From JBGQBN01 sp041494805 (GTDB lineage Bacteria; Acidobacteriota; Terriglobia; Terriglobales; Acidobacteriaceae): 64,000 bases of DNA. Under the pieces are notes generated by a model. It did not search any database. It was not told where the DNA came from and saw only the letters and a list, made by a program, of their open reading frames with translations. The translations under genes and the position numbers were made by a program. Every line of letters starts with the position of its first letter. Positions within the stretch are counted from its first letter, which is position 1. The DNA lies in contig JBGQBN010000014.1 of NCBI GenBank assembly GCA_041494805.1, positions 1 through 64,000 of the forward strand, written 5' to 3'. Below, piece by piece: positions 52,756-60,884 of this stretch.

Positions 52756-54963
52756 ATGGCGACTACAAAAGCAGATCCTAAACCGGTCGACAGCGAGATT
52801 AAGAAGGCGGGCCAGACCTACGACGGTCTGTCCCGCCTGCAACTGATCGAAGCCTACCGCCTCATGTACACCTCCCGGCGGCTGGACGACCGGGAGATCC
52901 TGCTCAAGCGACAACAGAAGATCTTCTTCCAGATTTCCGGCGCGGGCCATGAGGCGGTCGGCGTGGCCGCTGCCTTTGCCCTTAAAGCCGGCTACGACTG
53001 GTTCTACCCCTACTACCGCGATCGCGCGCTGTGCCTGGCCCTGGGCGCAACCCCTTACGAGATGCTCCTGCACGCCGTCGGCGCGGCCGACGATCCCAAC
53101 TCCGGTGGCCGGCAGATGCCGTCGCATTGGAGCTCCCCGCGACTGCATATCGTGACCGGCTCCTCCCCCACGGGAACACAAATCCTTCAGGCCGTGGGTT
53201 GTTCCGAGACCGGGCGCTACTTCGCCGCGCATCCCGAGGCCGCCAGGCAGTCCACGGGAGACTATCGCCAGTTCAAGGACGTAGGATTCCACGCCGACGA
53301 GGTCACCTACGTTTCCTTCGGTGACGGGACGACCAGCGAAGGCGAGTTCTGGGAGGCGCTCAACCCCGCGTCCAACCTCAAACTCCCGCTGGTGTTTGTG
53401 GTTGAGGACAACGAGTACGCCATCTCCGTGCCCGTCGAGGTGCAGACCGCGGGCGGCAGCATCTCACGGCTGGTCTCCGGGTTCCCCAACTTCCACTTTG
53501 AAGAAATCGACGGCACTGACCCAGTCGCGAGCTATGCGGCGTTTGTCCGCTCGGTAACGCACTGTCGTGCCGGAGACGGTCCTGCCTTCATTCACGCGCA
53601 CGTGATCCGGCCCTATTCGCACTCGCTGTCGGACGACGAGCGCCTTTATCGCCCGGAGGCCGAGCGGCAACGGGATGCGCAACGCGATCCCATCACGCGC
53701 ATGCAGATGTTTCTGATCCGCGAAGGCATCCTCGACGAGAAAGGCATCAACAAACTGGAGAAGCAGGTAGAAGACGAGCTCCAGGTTGCGGTGGACCAGG
53801 CTCTGGAGGCCGCCCCGCCCACGCCGGACACGGTCACACGCTTTGTGTATTCGCCAGACCTTGATCCGGCGTCCTCGGCGTTTGAGACCGAGCCGGCGAC
53901 AGCGTCCGCACCCGCCGACGGCAAGAAGGTCGCGCCCAAGACCATGGCCGACCTGATCAATGCCACGCTGCGCGACGAAATGCGGCGGGATGAGCGCGTT
54001 CTGATCGTTGGTGAAGATGTGGCCGACTGCAGCCGCGAGCAGTATCTGCAGCAGAAGCTGATCAAGGGCAAGGGCGGAGTGTTCAAACTGACTTTCGGTC
54101 TGCAGTCCGAATTTGGTTCAGACCGGGTGTTCAACTCGCCGCTGGCGGAAGCCAGCATCGTGGGCCGCGCCACAGGCATGGCCACGCGTGGGCTGAAGCC
54201 GGTGGTGGAGATCCAGTTCTTCGATTACATCTGGCCGGCGATGATGCAACTGCGCAACGAGCTGCCGCTGATCCGCTGGCGCTCGAACAACGGATTCTCC
54301 GCGCCCTGCGTAATTCGTGTGGCCATCGGCGGCTATCTCACCGGCGGCGCGATTTATCACTCGCAGTGCGGGGAGAGCGTCTTTACCCACATTCCGGGGC
54401 TGCGAGTCGTGTTTCCCTCGAATGCTCTGGATGCAGCGGGCCTGCTGCGCACGGCAATCCGCTGTGATGATCCGGTGCTATTTCTGGAGCACAAGCGGCT
54501 CTATCGCGAAACCTACGGAAGAGCTGCGTATCCCGGGCCGGATTACATGGTTCCATTCGGCAAGGCGAAGATCGTGCAGGCGGGAACAGATCTGTCCGTT
54601 ATCACTTACGGTGCCGTGGTCCCGCGGGCTCTGCAGGCGGCGCAGAAGCTGGAGCGCGAGCACGGAGTCAAAGTGGAGTTGATTGATTTGCGCAGCTTGA
54701 ATCCATTTGATTGGGAGACAATCGCCCTGTCAGTGCGCAAGACCAACCGCGCCATCGTAGCCTACGAAGACACCCTGAGCTGGGGCTACGGTGCCGAAAT
54801 CGCGGCCCGCATCGCCGACCAGCTGTTCGAGCACTTGGACGCCCCAGTGCGGCGCGTGGCCGCTATGGACACCTTCGTCGCCTACCAACCTATTCTGGAA
54901 GACGCCATCCTGCCGCAAATGGCCGACTTGTTTCAGGCCATGAAGGAACTCTCCGAGTACTAG
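52756..54963 (+). CDS. 2-oxoacid dehydrogenase E1, alpha-beta fusion
   Basis: A 735-residue single chain combining both E1 halves. The alpha part (about 25-370) has YRLMYTSRRLDDRE, the thiamine-diphosphate motif GDGTTSEGEFWEAL...N, and HSLSDDERLYR. A linker rich in Ala/Pro follows, then the beta part from about 395: MADLINATLRDEMRRDERVLIVGEDVADC, GLKPVVEIQFFDYIWPAMMQ, and the C-terminal VAAMDTFVAYQPILEDAILPQ. The fusion of usually separate genes resembles branched-chain or pyruvate E1 proteins of Bacteroidetes and acidobacteria. E2 and E3 genes are not adjacent. The substrate is probably a branched-chain 2-oxoacid or pyruvate. Confidence 0.93.
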   Translation: MATTKADPKPVDSEIKKAGQTYDGLSRLQLIEAYRLMYTSRRLDDREILLKRQQKIFFQISGAGHEAVGVAAAFALKAGYDWFYPYYRDRALCLALGATPYEMLLHAVGAADDPNSGGRQMPSHWSSPRLHIVTGSSPTGTQILQAVGCSETGRYFAAHPEAARQSTGDYRQFKDVGFHADEVTYVSFGDGTTSEGEFWEALNPASNLKLPLVFVVEDNEYAISVPVEVQTAGGSISRLVSGFPNFHFEEIDGTDPVASYAAFVRSVTHCRAGDGPAFIHAHVIRPYSHSLSDDERLYRPEAERQRDAQRDPITRMQMFLIREGILDEKGINKLEKQVEDELQVAVDQALEAAPPTPDTVTRFVYSPDLDPASSAFETEPATASAPADGKKVAPKTMADLINATLRDEMRRDERVLIVGEDVADCSREQYLQQKLIKGKGGVFKLTFGLQSEFGSDRVFNSPLAEASIVGRATGMATRGLKPVVEIQFFDYIWPAMMQLRNELPLIRWRSNNGFSAPCVIRVAIGGYLTGGAIYHSQCGESVFTHIPGLRVVFPSNALDAAGLLRTAIRCDDPVLFLEHKRLYRETYGRAAYPGPDYMVPFGKAKIVQAGTDLSVITYGAVVPRALQAAQKLEREHGVKVELIDLRSLNPFDWETIALSVRKTNRAIVAYEDTLSWGYGAEIAARIADQLFEHLDAPVRRVAAMDTFVAYQPILEDAILPQMADLFQAMKELSEY

Positions 54964-54990
54964 CGACGGAAATTAGAGACGGTAGAGAAA

Positions 54991-56097
54991 TTACTTGGAG
55001 GAGGGACGTGTTTCTCTGAGCGTGATTTCGGCCCATGTGTTTCCCCCGTCGCTGGTGGAGAATAGTCTGCCGCCCACCAGCACCCAACCCAGCGTGACGC
55101 CGGAAAAGCTGAGTGCCGCGACGGATGACTTTGGCGGAAGCATATCGGTGGTCGTGGTGCTGACCTTGCCATCCGGGGCGACGGTAGTAAGTGTGAGATA
55201 CGTATTGTTGGTCACGTATGCGGTGATAAGAGTCGAGTCTGCGACCGCGGAGGGAAAGGGTATCCCACCGTAAATCTCAGGAAGCTTGGGTAGCATCCTG
55301 TCCAACTTCCAAGTCTGGCCTTGATCGGCGCTCGCAAACAGCACCAAGGTCAAGCCTGACCCTTCCGGTCCTGAATATGTTACAGGCAGAAACCCATTCT
55401 TACCGTCCGGGAAAACCGGCAAATCGTACCACGCAACCATAGGTTCAGCACGCGAAGAACCCTGGGGAGCTGGCAATGACAACTCTTGCCAGGTATTTGC
55501 ACCGTCATACGTGGCAAATAGCTTTTGTCCGCCCGGTCCGCCCGCCTCCCAACCCACTTTCGTGTTGAGGAAACCAATGGCGCCGCCCGTACCAGATCCG
55601 CCTGGTGCCCAGTCCCACGTTTTGCCGCCATCAGCGGTTGCTATCAGAACGGCGAGGCGGAAGGCCGCGCCGCTTGTGACGTCGAGGCTCATCCAGCCGT
55701 GCCTGCGATCCACAAAGGTGATGCCGCCGCTTCCGCTGAGAGTCGTCGCATTTGGGTTTAGGTTCGGGATCGTAACCTGTTTAACCGACCAGCTCGCGCC
55801 GCCGTCTGCGGTCGATGCCAGATCGAATCGTGGTTCCGGTTCCTCATACTTGGAGAACAGGACCCAACCTGTAGAGGTATCAAGGAAGAAGACGGTGACT
55901 ATGCTCTCCTGCGATGCTGTGGAAGGTGTGACGTTCTTCCAGGTATGGCCGTTATCGTTCGTCCAAAAGAGCTGCGTGCCGGTGGCGGCCCACCCCGCGC
56001 TGGGGGTCAGCAGCTTCATGGCCATGATCCCCTGGGCTGAGGCGAAAGCGGACAGCGTCAGAAGCAATGTCGCTAGCAGCATGTGCGGTCGGTACAT
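54991..56097 (-). CDS. Exported YCF48/BNR-like beta-propeller protein
   Basis: A 369-residue secreted protein. The signal peptide (MLLATLLLTLSAFASAQG) is followed by repeats of the photosystem-assembly-factor type: FWTNDNGHTWKNVT, STADGGASWSVK, IATADGGKTWDWA, ASADQGQTWKLD and STSDGGNTWAEI. These Asp-box/BNR motifs form a propeller. The ligand is unknown. AGGAGG lies 6 bases before ATG 56097, so the longer open frame to 56175 is discounted. Confidence 0.88.
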   Translation of the reverse strand: MYRPHMLLATLLLTLSAFASAQGIMAMKLLTPSAGWAATGTQLFWTNDNGHTWKNVTPSTASQESIVTVFFLDTSTGWVLFSKYEEPEPRFDLASTADGGASWSVKQVTIPNLNPNATTLSGSGGITFVDRRHGWMSLDVTSGAAFRLAVLIATADGGKTWDWAPGGSGTGGAIGFLNTKVGWEAGGPGGQKLFATYDGANTWQELSLPAPQGSSRAEPMVAWYDLPVFPDGKNGFLPVTYSGPEGSGLTLVLFASADQGQTWKLDRMLPKLPEIYGGIPFPSAVADSTLITAYVTNNTYLTLTTVAPDGKVSTTTTDMLPPKSSVAALSFSGVTLGWVLVGGRLFSTSDGGNTWAEITLRETRPSSK

Positions 56098-56348
56098 GCG
56101 AAACCTCCTGCGGGGTGGTAGATGGTCGGATAGAAGACTGAATGCGAGAAGGAGAGCTGCGTACCCGTGGAGCACGGAACGAACTCATCTGAATTGAATC
56201 CACGCCCACGCTGGCAGTCATTGTACCGTTCTGCATTCGCCTGCCCGGACAATGTTCGGCATTTTGTTGCACTTTCGTAAGAAAAGAACAATCGAGAATT
56301 CAATCCTCGCCACCAGGTGGAGGTCGGAGAGCGAGAACATCGGGACGC

Positions 56349-56771
56349 CTAGTCCTTCTTCGACTTCCCACCGCCTCCACCCCGCCTGATGCTGTCAAAC
56401 GAAATTGATCCTCCCCCGAAGAAGATCAGCGCAAACGCCATCGCTGCCAGCGCCAAAGGAAGCTGGTATCCGCCATTTCCCAACAAGCCATTCTTCCAAT
56501 GCACTTTCCAGATAGCCACGCTCATGTTGATCATGATCGCCAGCGCGGCGAAGCGCGTGAAGGCGCCAGCGACGACCAGGATACCTCCGAAGAACTCAGC
56601 TGCCGCGGAGAGATAGGCCCACCAACCCGGCAATCCCAGACTGCCGACAAACTCGACGTGCTTGTGCAGGCCGCCGAACACCTTGGGATAGCCGTGGCCA
56701 ATCATGATGACGCCTAGTACCAGCCGCAGGGCGAGCAGAGCCAGAGGTTGAAGGCGGTCGAGACAGCGCAA
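56349..56771 (-). CDS. DoxX family membrane protein
   Basis: A 140-residue membrane protein with four helices. Family motifs are LRLVLGVIMIGHGYPKVFGG, FFGGILVVAGAFTRFAALAIMINM and LALAAMAFALIFFGGGSISFD. The chain ends in a Gly/Lys tail. DoxX relatives associate with quinone or redox functions, but this member's role is unknown. The start is TTG with GGAGG 6 bases upstream. Confidence 0.88.
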   Translation of the reverse strand: MRCLDRLQPLALLALRLVLGVIMIGHGYPKVFGGLHKHVEFVGSLGLPGWWAYLSAAAEFFGGILVVAGAFTRFAALAIMINMSVAIWKVHWKNGLLGNGGYQLPLALAAMAFALIFFGGGSISFDSIRRGGGGGKSKKD

Positions 56772-57040
56772 GTTGTTCCTCCCAAAGAACGAACAGATTA
56801 TCGCATTGGGGATTTCAGTAGGAAGAAGCCAGAATCATATGGACATTCCGGGCGGTTTAGCCACAGAGGACACCCTTCGGCTCCGCTCAGCGTAGGCTGC
56901 TCCAGAGGTTAACTACAGTAACCCGGTTATTTGCCCGTCTCCGTCCGTTCAACGACCTTCGTACCGTCTCTAGTACTTTGGTTATGTTTCCCGCGGGAAG
57001 TTCGAACCCGGTGTATAAACACCCCATTGGATTGTATCCC

Positions 57041-57062
57041 TATGTAGTCTAACTACTACATA
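57041..57062. promoter_or_regulatory. Operator-like palindrome upstream of pil cluster
   Basis: TATGTAGT, 6 bases (CTAACT), ACTACATA: a perfect 8+8 inverted repeat about 80 bases upstream of the candidate -35 box, in an AT-rich patch of a GC-rich genome. It fits a dimeric regulator's site; the regulator is unknown. Confidence 0.45.
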
Positions 57063-57139
57063 TAGCATCAATCCACAAGTCTGCTCTGGTTACTTTCCAG
57101 AAAACAGGCATAAAACACGGTAAAACCCGAAGATATGCC

Positions 57140-57168
57140 TTGACCTTGGCAGTTTCCCGGTTGATATA
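57140..57168 (+). promoter_or_regulatory. Candidate promoter for HTH-pilMNOPQ
   Basis: TTGACC (57140-57145), 17 bases, GATATA (57163-57168). The -35 is strong; the -10 is approximate. It would give a leader of about 120 bases. Confidence 0.4.
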
Positions 57169-57291
57169 TGCTCAGTCCACCTAAATTCACTCGAACGCAA
57201 TTTTGTACGAGGAATTTTCTCCCAAGTTTGCCCTGTGGGCCGGAGAATTCGGCTGCGGCAGGGCCTGATTCTGTGGAAAGGGCTTGGAACT

Positions 57292-57528
57292 ATGGCCGAC
57301 TCGCGAGAAGTCATGAACATTCGCCAGGCTTCGCAGTACCTGGGAGTGAGTCCGGACACGCTCTACAAGTACGTAGGGGAACAAAAGATTCCAGCTTTCA
57401 AGCTCGGCAACCGCTGGCGCTTCAAGAAGTCGAGGCTGGACCAGTGGATGGAAGAGAAGTCAAGCCAGATGGAAGCCAAAGGCAAGAAGAAACCGAAGGC
57501 GGCTGTCAAGGCCGCCGGGCAACTGTAA
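57292..57528 (+). CDS. Excisionase/MerR-type HTH DNA-binding protein
   Basis: A 78-residue protein with the HTH_17 winged-helix pattern MNIRQASQYLGVSPDTLYKY then KIPAFKLGNRWRFKKSRLDQWM, and a Lys/Ala-rich C-terminal tail. It ends 10 bases before pilM and so is probably cotranscribed with the pilus genes and may regulate them. ATG 57292 is used; ATG 57313 is an alternative. Small HTH genes of this class also occur on mobile elements, but no integrase is near. Confidence 0.82.
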   Translation: MADSREVMNIRQASQYLGVSPDTLYKYVGEQKIPAFKLGNRWRFKKSRLDQWMEEKSSQMEAKGKKKPKAAVKAAGQL

Positions 57529-57538
57529 AGGCGGGCAC

Positions 57539-58594
57539 ATGTTTGGATTCGGAACCAAAACGATTGTTGGTCTGGATGTGGGCTCCTCGAGCATCAAGGC
57601 CGTGGAGCTGCGGAAGGGGCGCAACGGTATCGAAGTGGCGCACCTGGGCCTGGAACCACTGGCACCGGATATCGTCGTCGACTCCATGATTGTGGACTCG
57701 GGCACGGTTTCGAGCGCGATTTCGAAGCTGTTCACCGATAACGAGATCAAGTCCAAGAATGTGGCCACCGCGGTGAGCGGGCACTCAGTGATCGTGAAGA
57801 AGATTTCGCTGCCCTCGATGAGCGACCAGGAACTGGCCGAGACCATCCAGAAGGAAGCGGCGCAGCACATTCCCTTCGATCTGGCCGACGTGAATCTCGA
57901 CTACCAGATACTTTCCGAAGATGCCGGCAACCCGCAGATGGACGTTTTGCTGGTGGCGGTCAAGAAGGACAAGATTCTGAACTACACCAACGTACTCTCG
58001 ATGGCAGGCAAGACTCCGGCTATTGTGGACATCGATGCTCTCGCGCTGCAGAACTGCTACGAGTACAACTATGAGCCCGCGCCGGGCCAGGTGGTGGCGC
58101 TTTTGAACCTGGGTGCCAGCGTGATGAACATCAACATCGTGAAGGGCACAACGCCGCTGTTCCCGCGCGACGTCAGCGTGGGCGGGCACCAGTACACGGA
58201 CTCGCTGCAGAAGGAACTGGACCTGAGCTTCGACGACGCCGAATCGCTGAAGCTGGGCCGAAAAGTGGGCACGGTGAGCGAAGACGCCAAGACGCCCATC
58301 CTGCAGCAGGTGACCGAGATCATCGTGCTGGAAATCCAGAAGACTTTCGACTTCTTCCGCGCCAGCGCGGCGGGAGAGCACATCGAGAAGATTTATCTGG
58401 CGGGCGGTTCCTCGAAGGTTCCCGGACTGGTCGAGGCGTTGCGCCAGGAGTTCTCGCTGCCGGTGGAGATCTTCAATCCGTTCCAGAAGATCGCGCCTCC
58501 GACGGAAGGACCGGGAGTGGACCTGATCGAGCAGAATGCCGGCCAGCTGGCAGTTGCGGTGGGCTTGGCCTTAAGGAGTTTTGAAGACTTATGA
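57539..58594 (+). CDS. pilM: Type IV pilus assembly protein PilM
   Basis: A 351-residue FtsA-like cytoplasmic ATPase of the alignment subcomplex. The nucleotide-binding fold has TIVGLDVGSSSIKAVELRKG, VSGHSVIVKKISLPSMSDQEL, LLNLGASVMNI, and IYLAGGSSKVPGLVEALRQEF. The N-terminus contacts PilN's cytoplasmic tail in known systems. It is first of five consecutive pil genes and overlaps pilN by 4 bases. Confidence 0.95.
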   Translation: MFGFGTKTIVGLDVGSSSIKAVELRKGRNGIEVAHLGLEPLAPDIVVDSMIVDSGTVSSAISKLFTDNEIKSKNVATAVSGHSVIVKKISLPSMSDQELAETIQKEAAQHIPFDLADVNLDYQILSEDAGNPQMDVLLVAVKKDKILNYTNVLSMAGKTPAIVDIDALALQNCYEYNYEPAPGQVVALLNLGASVMNINIVKGTTPLFPRDVSVGGHQYTDSLQKELDLSFDDAESLKLGRKVGTVSEDAKTPILQQVTEIIVLEIQKTFDFFRASAAGEHIEKIYLAGGSSKVPGLVEALRQEFSLPVEIFNPFQKIAPPTEGPGVDLIEQNAGQLAVAVGLALRSFEDL

Positions 58595-59181
58595 TCCGAA
58601 TCAACCTGCTGGGAACACAAAAATCGAAAGGCAAGCGTGGCGGCGCAGGTTCCTCGGCGCCCGTCATGGAGGTGGGTGATGTCGGCTCACCGAAGTTGAA
58701 GGTCCTGGTAGTCGTGGTCGTGGTCGCGGCCGTCAACCTGGTCTACTGGTACGGGTTGGACAAAGAGAAGCGCAACATCGTCGCCAAGATGCAAGTGGCG
58801 GAGCAGAAGAACCGCGAACTGGCCGATGTGAAGGCCCGCTACCTGGAGCGGCAGCGTCAAGCGGAAAGCTACAAACGCCGCGTGGATGTGATTGATCAGC
58901 TGCGCTCGGGCCAGGCCGGCCCCGTCAACCTGCTCAACACCATCGGTGACACCGTGAACGGTACCGAGGCGGTGTGGCTGAACTCCATGAAGGACCAGGG
59001 CGGTAACGTGGACATCGAGGGTATGGCCCTGAGCACGGATGCGGTGGCGAACCTGATCGCGAATCTGCAGAAGACCGGCTATTTCCGGAACATCGAGATC
59101 AAAGAGACCTACCAGGACGACCAATTTAAAGACATGCAGGCCTTCCAGTTCACGCTGACCTGCGAAAAGGCGAAGTCCTAG
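58591..59181 (+). CDS. pilN: Type IV pilus assembly protein PilN
   Basis: A 196-residue bitopic inner-membrane protein. It starts IRINLLG, the conserved PilM-binding motif, then has a membrane helix (LKVLVVVVVVAAVNLVYWYGL, about 33-53), a coiled coil, and a ferredoxin-like periplasmic domain (VWLNSMKDQGGNVDIEGMALSTDAVANLIANLQ). ATGA overlap with pilM indicates coupling. Confidence 0.93.
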   Translation: MIRINLLGTQKSKGKRGGAGSSAPVMEVGDVGSPKLKVLVVVVVVAAVNLVYWYGLDKEKRNIVAKMQVAEQKNRELADVKARYLERQRQAESYKRRVDVIDQLRSGQAGPVNLLNTIGDTVNGTEAVWLNSMKDQGGNVDIEGMALSTDAVANLIANLQKTGYFRNIEIKETYQDDQFKDMQAFQFTLTCEKAKS

Positions 59182-59193
59182 AGGCGGGAAAAT

Positions 59194-59838
59194 ATGACCA
59201 ACTTTGGCGAAATATCGGGTCTCAAGCAATGGGCAACCCTGCTGCTGGGGGCGGCGCTGCTGACCGGCGCTCTCTACTTCACGCTGTTCAAAACCGAGCG
59301 GGAAGCCAATGCGGTGGCACAGCAGAATCTGGAGAACAAACTGCGCGAGAACGCCGAACTGGAATCCTACCGGCCGAAACTCGTGGATATCGAGCGCCAA
59401 CTGGCCAGCCTCAAACAGCAACTGGAGATTGAGCGCAGGATCGTGCCCGACGAGAAGGAAGTCGATGGCTTCATGAAGATGATGGACGCTGAGGCCATCA
59501 AGGCGGGGATCGAGTTGCGGCGCTACACGGCGAAGCCAACCTCGGTCAGGGATTTCTACACCGAGCTGCCGTTCGAGATGGAACTGGACGGTCCCTACTA
59601 CTCGATGCTGAGCTTTTTCGATCAGGTAGGAAAGCTGGAGCGCATCGTCAACGTCTCAGGCTTGCTGGTCTCGACCATCAAGAAGCCCTCCGAGGCCAAG
59701 GCCAAGCATACGTACCAGTACGCTCCCAACGAGAGCGTTGTGGCCACTTACACGGCGACCACATTCTTCAGTCATGACATGGAACCGCCCGCGAGTGCGC
59801 CTGGCAAGCCCGGCCAGCCCGCGCCGGTCAAAAGGTAG
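59194..59838 (+). CDS. pilO: Type IV pilus assembly protein PilO
   Basis: A 214-residue inner-membrane partner of PilN. One membrane helix near residues 12-30 (ATLLLGAALLTGALYFTLF) is followed by a coiled coil (LRENAELESYRPKLVDIERQLASLKQQLEIERRIVP) and a ferredoxin-like domain with LPFEMELDGPYYSMLSFFDQVGKLERIVNV. PilN and PilO form the periplasmic bridge to PilP. Confidence 0.93.
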   Translation: MTNFGEISGLKQWATLLLGAALLTGALYFTLFKTEREANAVAQQNLENKLRENAELESYRPKLVDIERQLASLKQQLEIERRIVPDEKEVDGFMKMMDAEAIKAGIELRRYTAKPTSVRDFYTELPFEMELDGPYYSMLSFFDQVGKLERIVNVSGLLVSTIKKPSEAKAKHTYQYAPNESVVATYTATTFFSHDMEPPASAPGKPGQPAPVKR

Positions 59839-59847
59839 AGGAGTCCT

Positions 59848-60783
59848 ATGAAGCTGACGACTGGAATTCTTTTACTGGGGATGGCGGCAGGAACTGCCTG
59901 GGGGCAGAACCCGGACGTCATCGATAACACGAGGAACACGCTGAAGGCGGTCGAGCAGAAGAAGCAAATTGACTCGAACGCGGCTCTGGCGGCCTCGCAG
60001 GGGCAGGCTGCCAATCCAGCTATGCCCGCCAGCAAACCGGCCGCGGTGACACCCGCGAAACCGGCGCCGGCGAAACCAGCCCCGAAGCCAGCGACAGCGC
60101 AGGCTGCGAAACCGGCAACCAGCAAGCCCATGACAGCGCAGGCTGCGAAGCCGGCATCCAGCAAACCCATGACAGCGCAGGCTGCGAAGCCGGCACCCAG
60201 CAAACCCAGTACGAGTGCGGCACCCACGCCGGGCGCCTCGCAGAGCATGGGGCAGAGCAAGGCAGCAGCTGCAGGCTCGCAAAAGGCGGCACCAGCGCTC
60301 AAGGCGACGCCCGCACCCAAAGTGGCGGCCAAGCCTGCCTCAGGCAAGCCTGCCACGGTGAAGACCGTGGCGGTGAAGAAGCCGGCGCCCAAGCAGACGG
60401 TCGCGGTCGAAGACAAGAAGAATCCGGCAGACGCCAAGAAAGAAACGCCGAGGGCCATCAACCTGACTGGGCGACGGGATCCATTCATCAGCCCGGTGGT
60501 GAACCGCAGCATGGTTGGTTCCGGTTGCAGCACCGGCAAGCGCTGCCTGGCGATTGATCAGATCAGCCTCAAGGGCGTCGTGAAGGCGGAGGCGGGCATG
60601 ATCGCCGTCGTCGTCAACGCCCTCGACAAAGCCTACTTCCTGCGCGAGAACGACCCGGTCTTTAACGGATACGTGGTGAAGATTACCGGAGACTCGATCA
60701 TCTTCAAAGAAACGATCCAGGACAAGCTGGGCAAGCCGTTTACGCGGGAAGTGACCAAGAAGATTACGACGTCGGCGGTCTAA
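59848..60783 (+). CDS. pilP: Type IV pilus assembly protein PilP with repeat linker
   Basis: A 311-residue exported protein linking PilNO to the secretin. The signal peptide (KLTTGILLLGMAAGTAWG) lacks the usual lipobox Cys. A ~150-residue disordered linker of Ala, Lys and Pro follows, containing three 13-residue tandem repeats (TAQAAKPA[TS]SKPM-type), well above the normal linker length. The C-terminal domain holds TGRRDPFISPVVNRS, LKGVVKAEAGMIAVVVNALDKAYFLREND and a Cys pair. The linker may span an unusually wide periplasm. Confidence 0.92.
   Translation: MKLTTGILLLGMAAGTAWGQNPDVIDNTRNTLKAVEQKKQIDSNAALAASQGQAANPAMPASKPAAVTPAKPAPAKPAPKPATAQAAKPATSKPMTAQAAKPASSKPMTAQAAKPAPSKPSTSAAPTPGASQSMGQSKAAAAGSQKAAPALKATPAPKVAAKPASGKPATVKTVAVKKPAPKQTVAVEDKKNPADAKKETPRAINLTGRRDPFISPVVNRSMVGSGCSTGKRCLAIDQISLKGVVKAEAGMIAVVVNALDKAYFLRENDPVFNGYVVKITGDSIIFKETIQDKLGKPFTREVTKKITTSAV
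60094..60210 (+). repeat. 39-base tandem repeat inside pilP
   Basis: Three near-identical 39-base copies (60094-60132, 60133-60171, 60172-60210), each beginning ACAGCGCAGGCTGCGAA, encoding 13 residues in frame. Copy number can change without breaking the frame. Confidence 0.92.
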
Positions 60784-60884
60784 GACTGGCGGAATGCGGC
60801 CGGAACATTCCGGCTAGCGAGCACGAATTTGAAAGAAAGATCACGGGGCGAGCCGAAGCGCAAGCCCGTGTGGGGAGAAGCGAA

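Larger units (their letters stand above)
56772..57291. other. Spacer upstream of the pil cluster
   Basis: About 520 bases between divergent genes with no coding sequence that I can support. It contains a CCACAGAGGACAC fragment of family E (about 56861-56873), a 22-base operator-like palindrome (57041-57062) and a candidate promoter (57140-57168). The transcribed leader of the HTH-pil cluster probably lies here. Confidence 0.5.

Noticed and set aside
57235..57291. Longer start for the HTH protein
   Set aside because: The extra residues lack similarity to the HTH family and have no better ribosome binding site.
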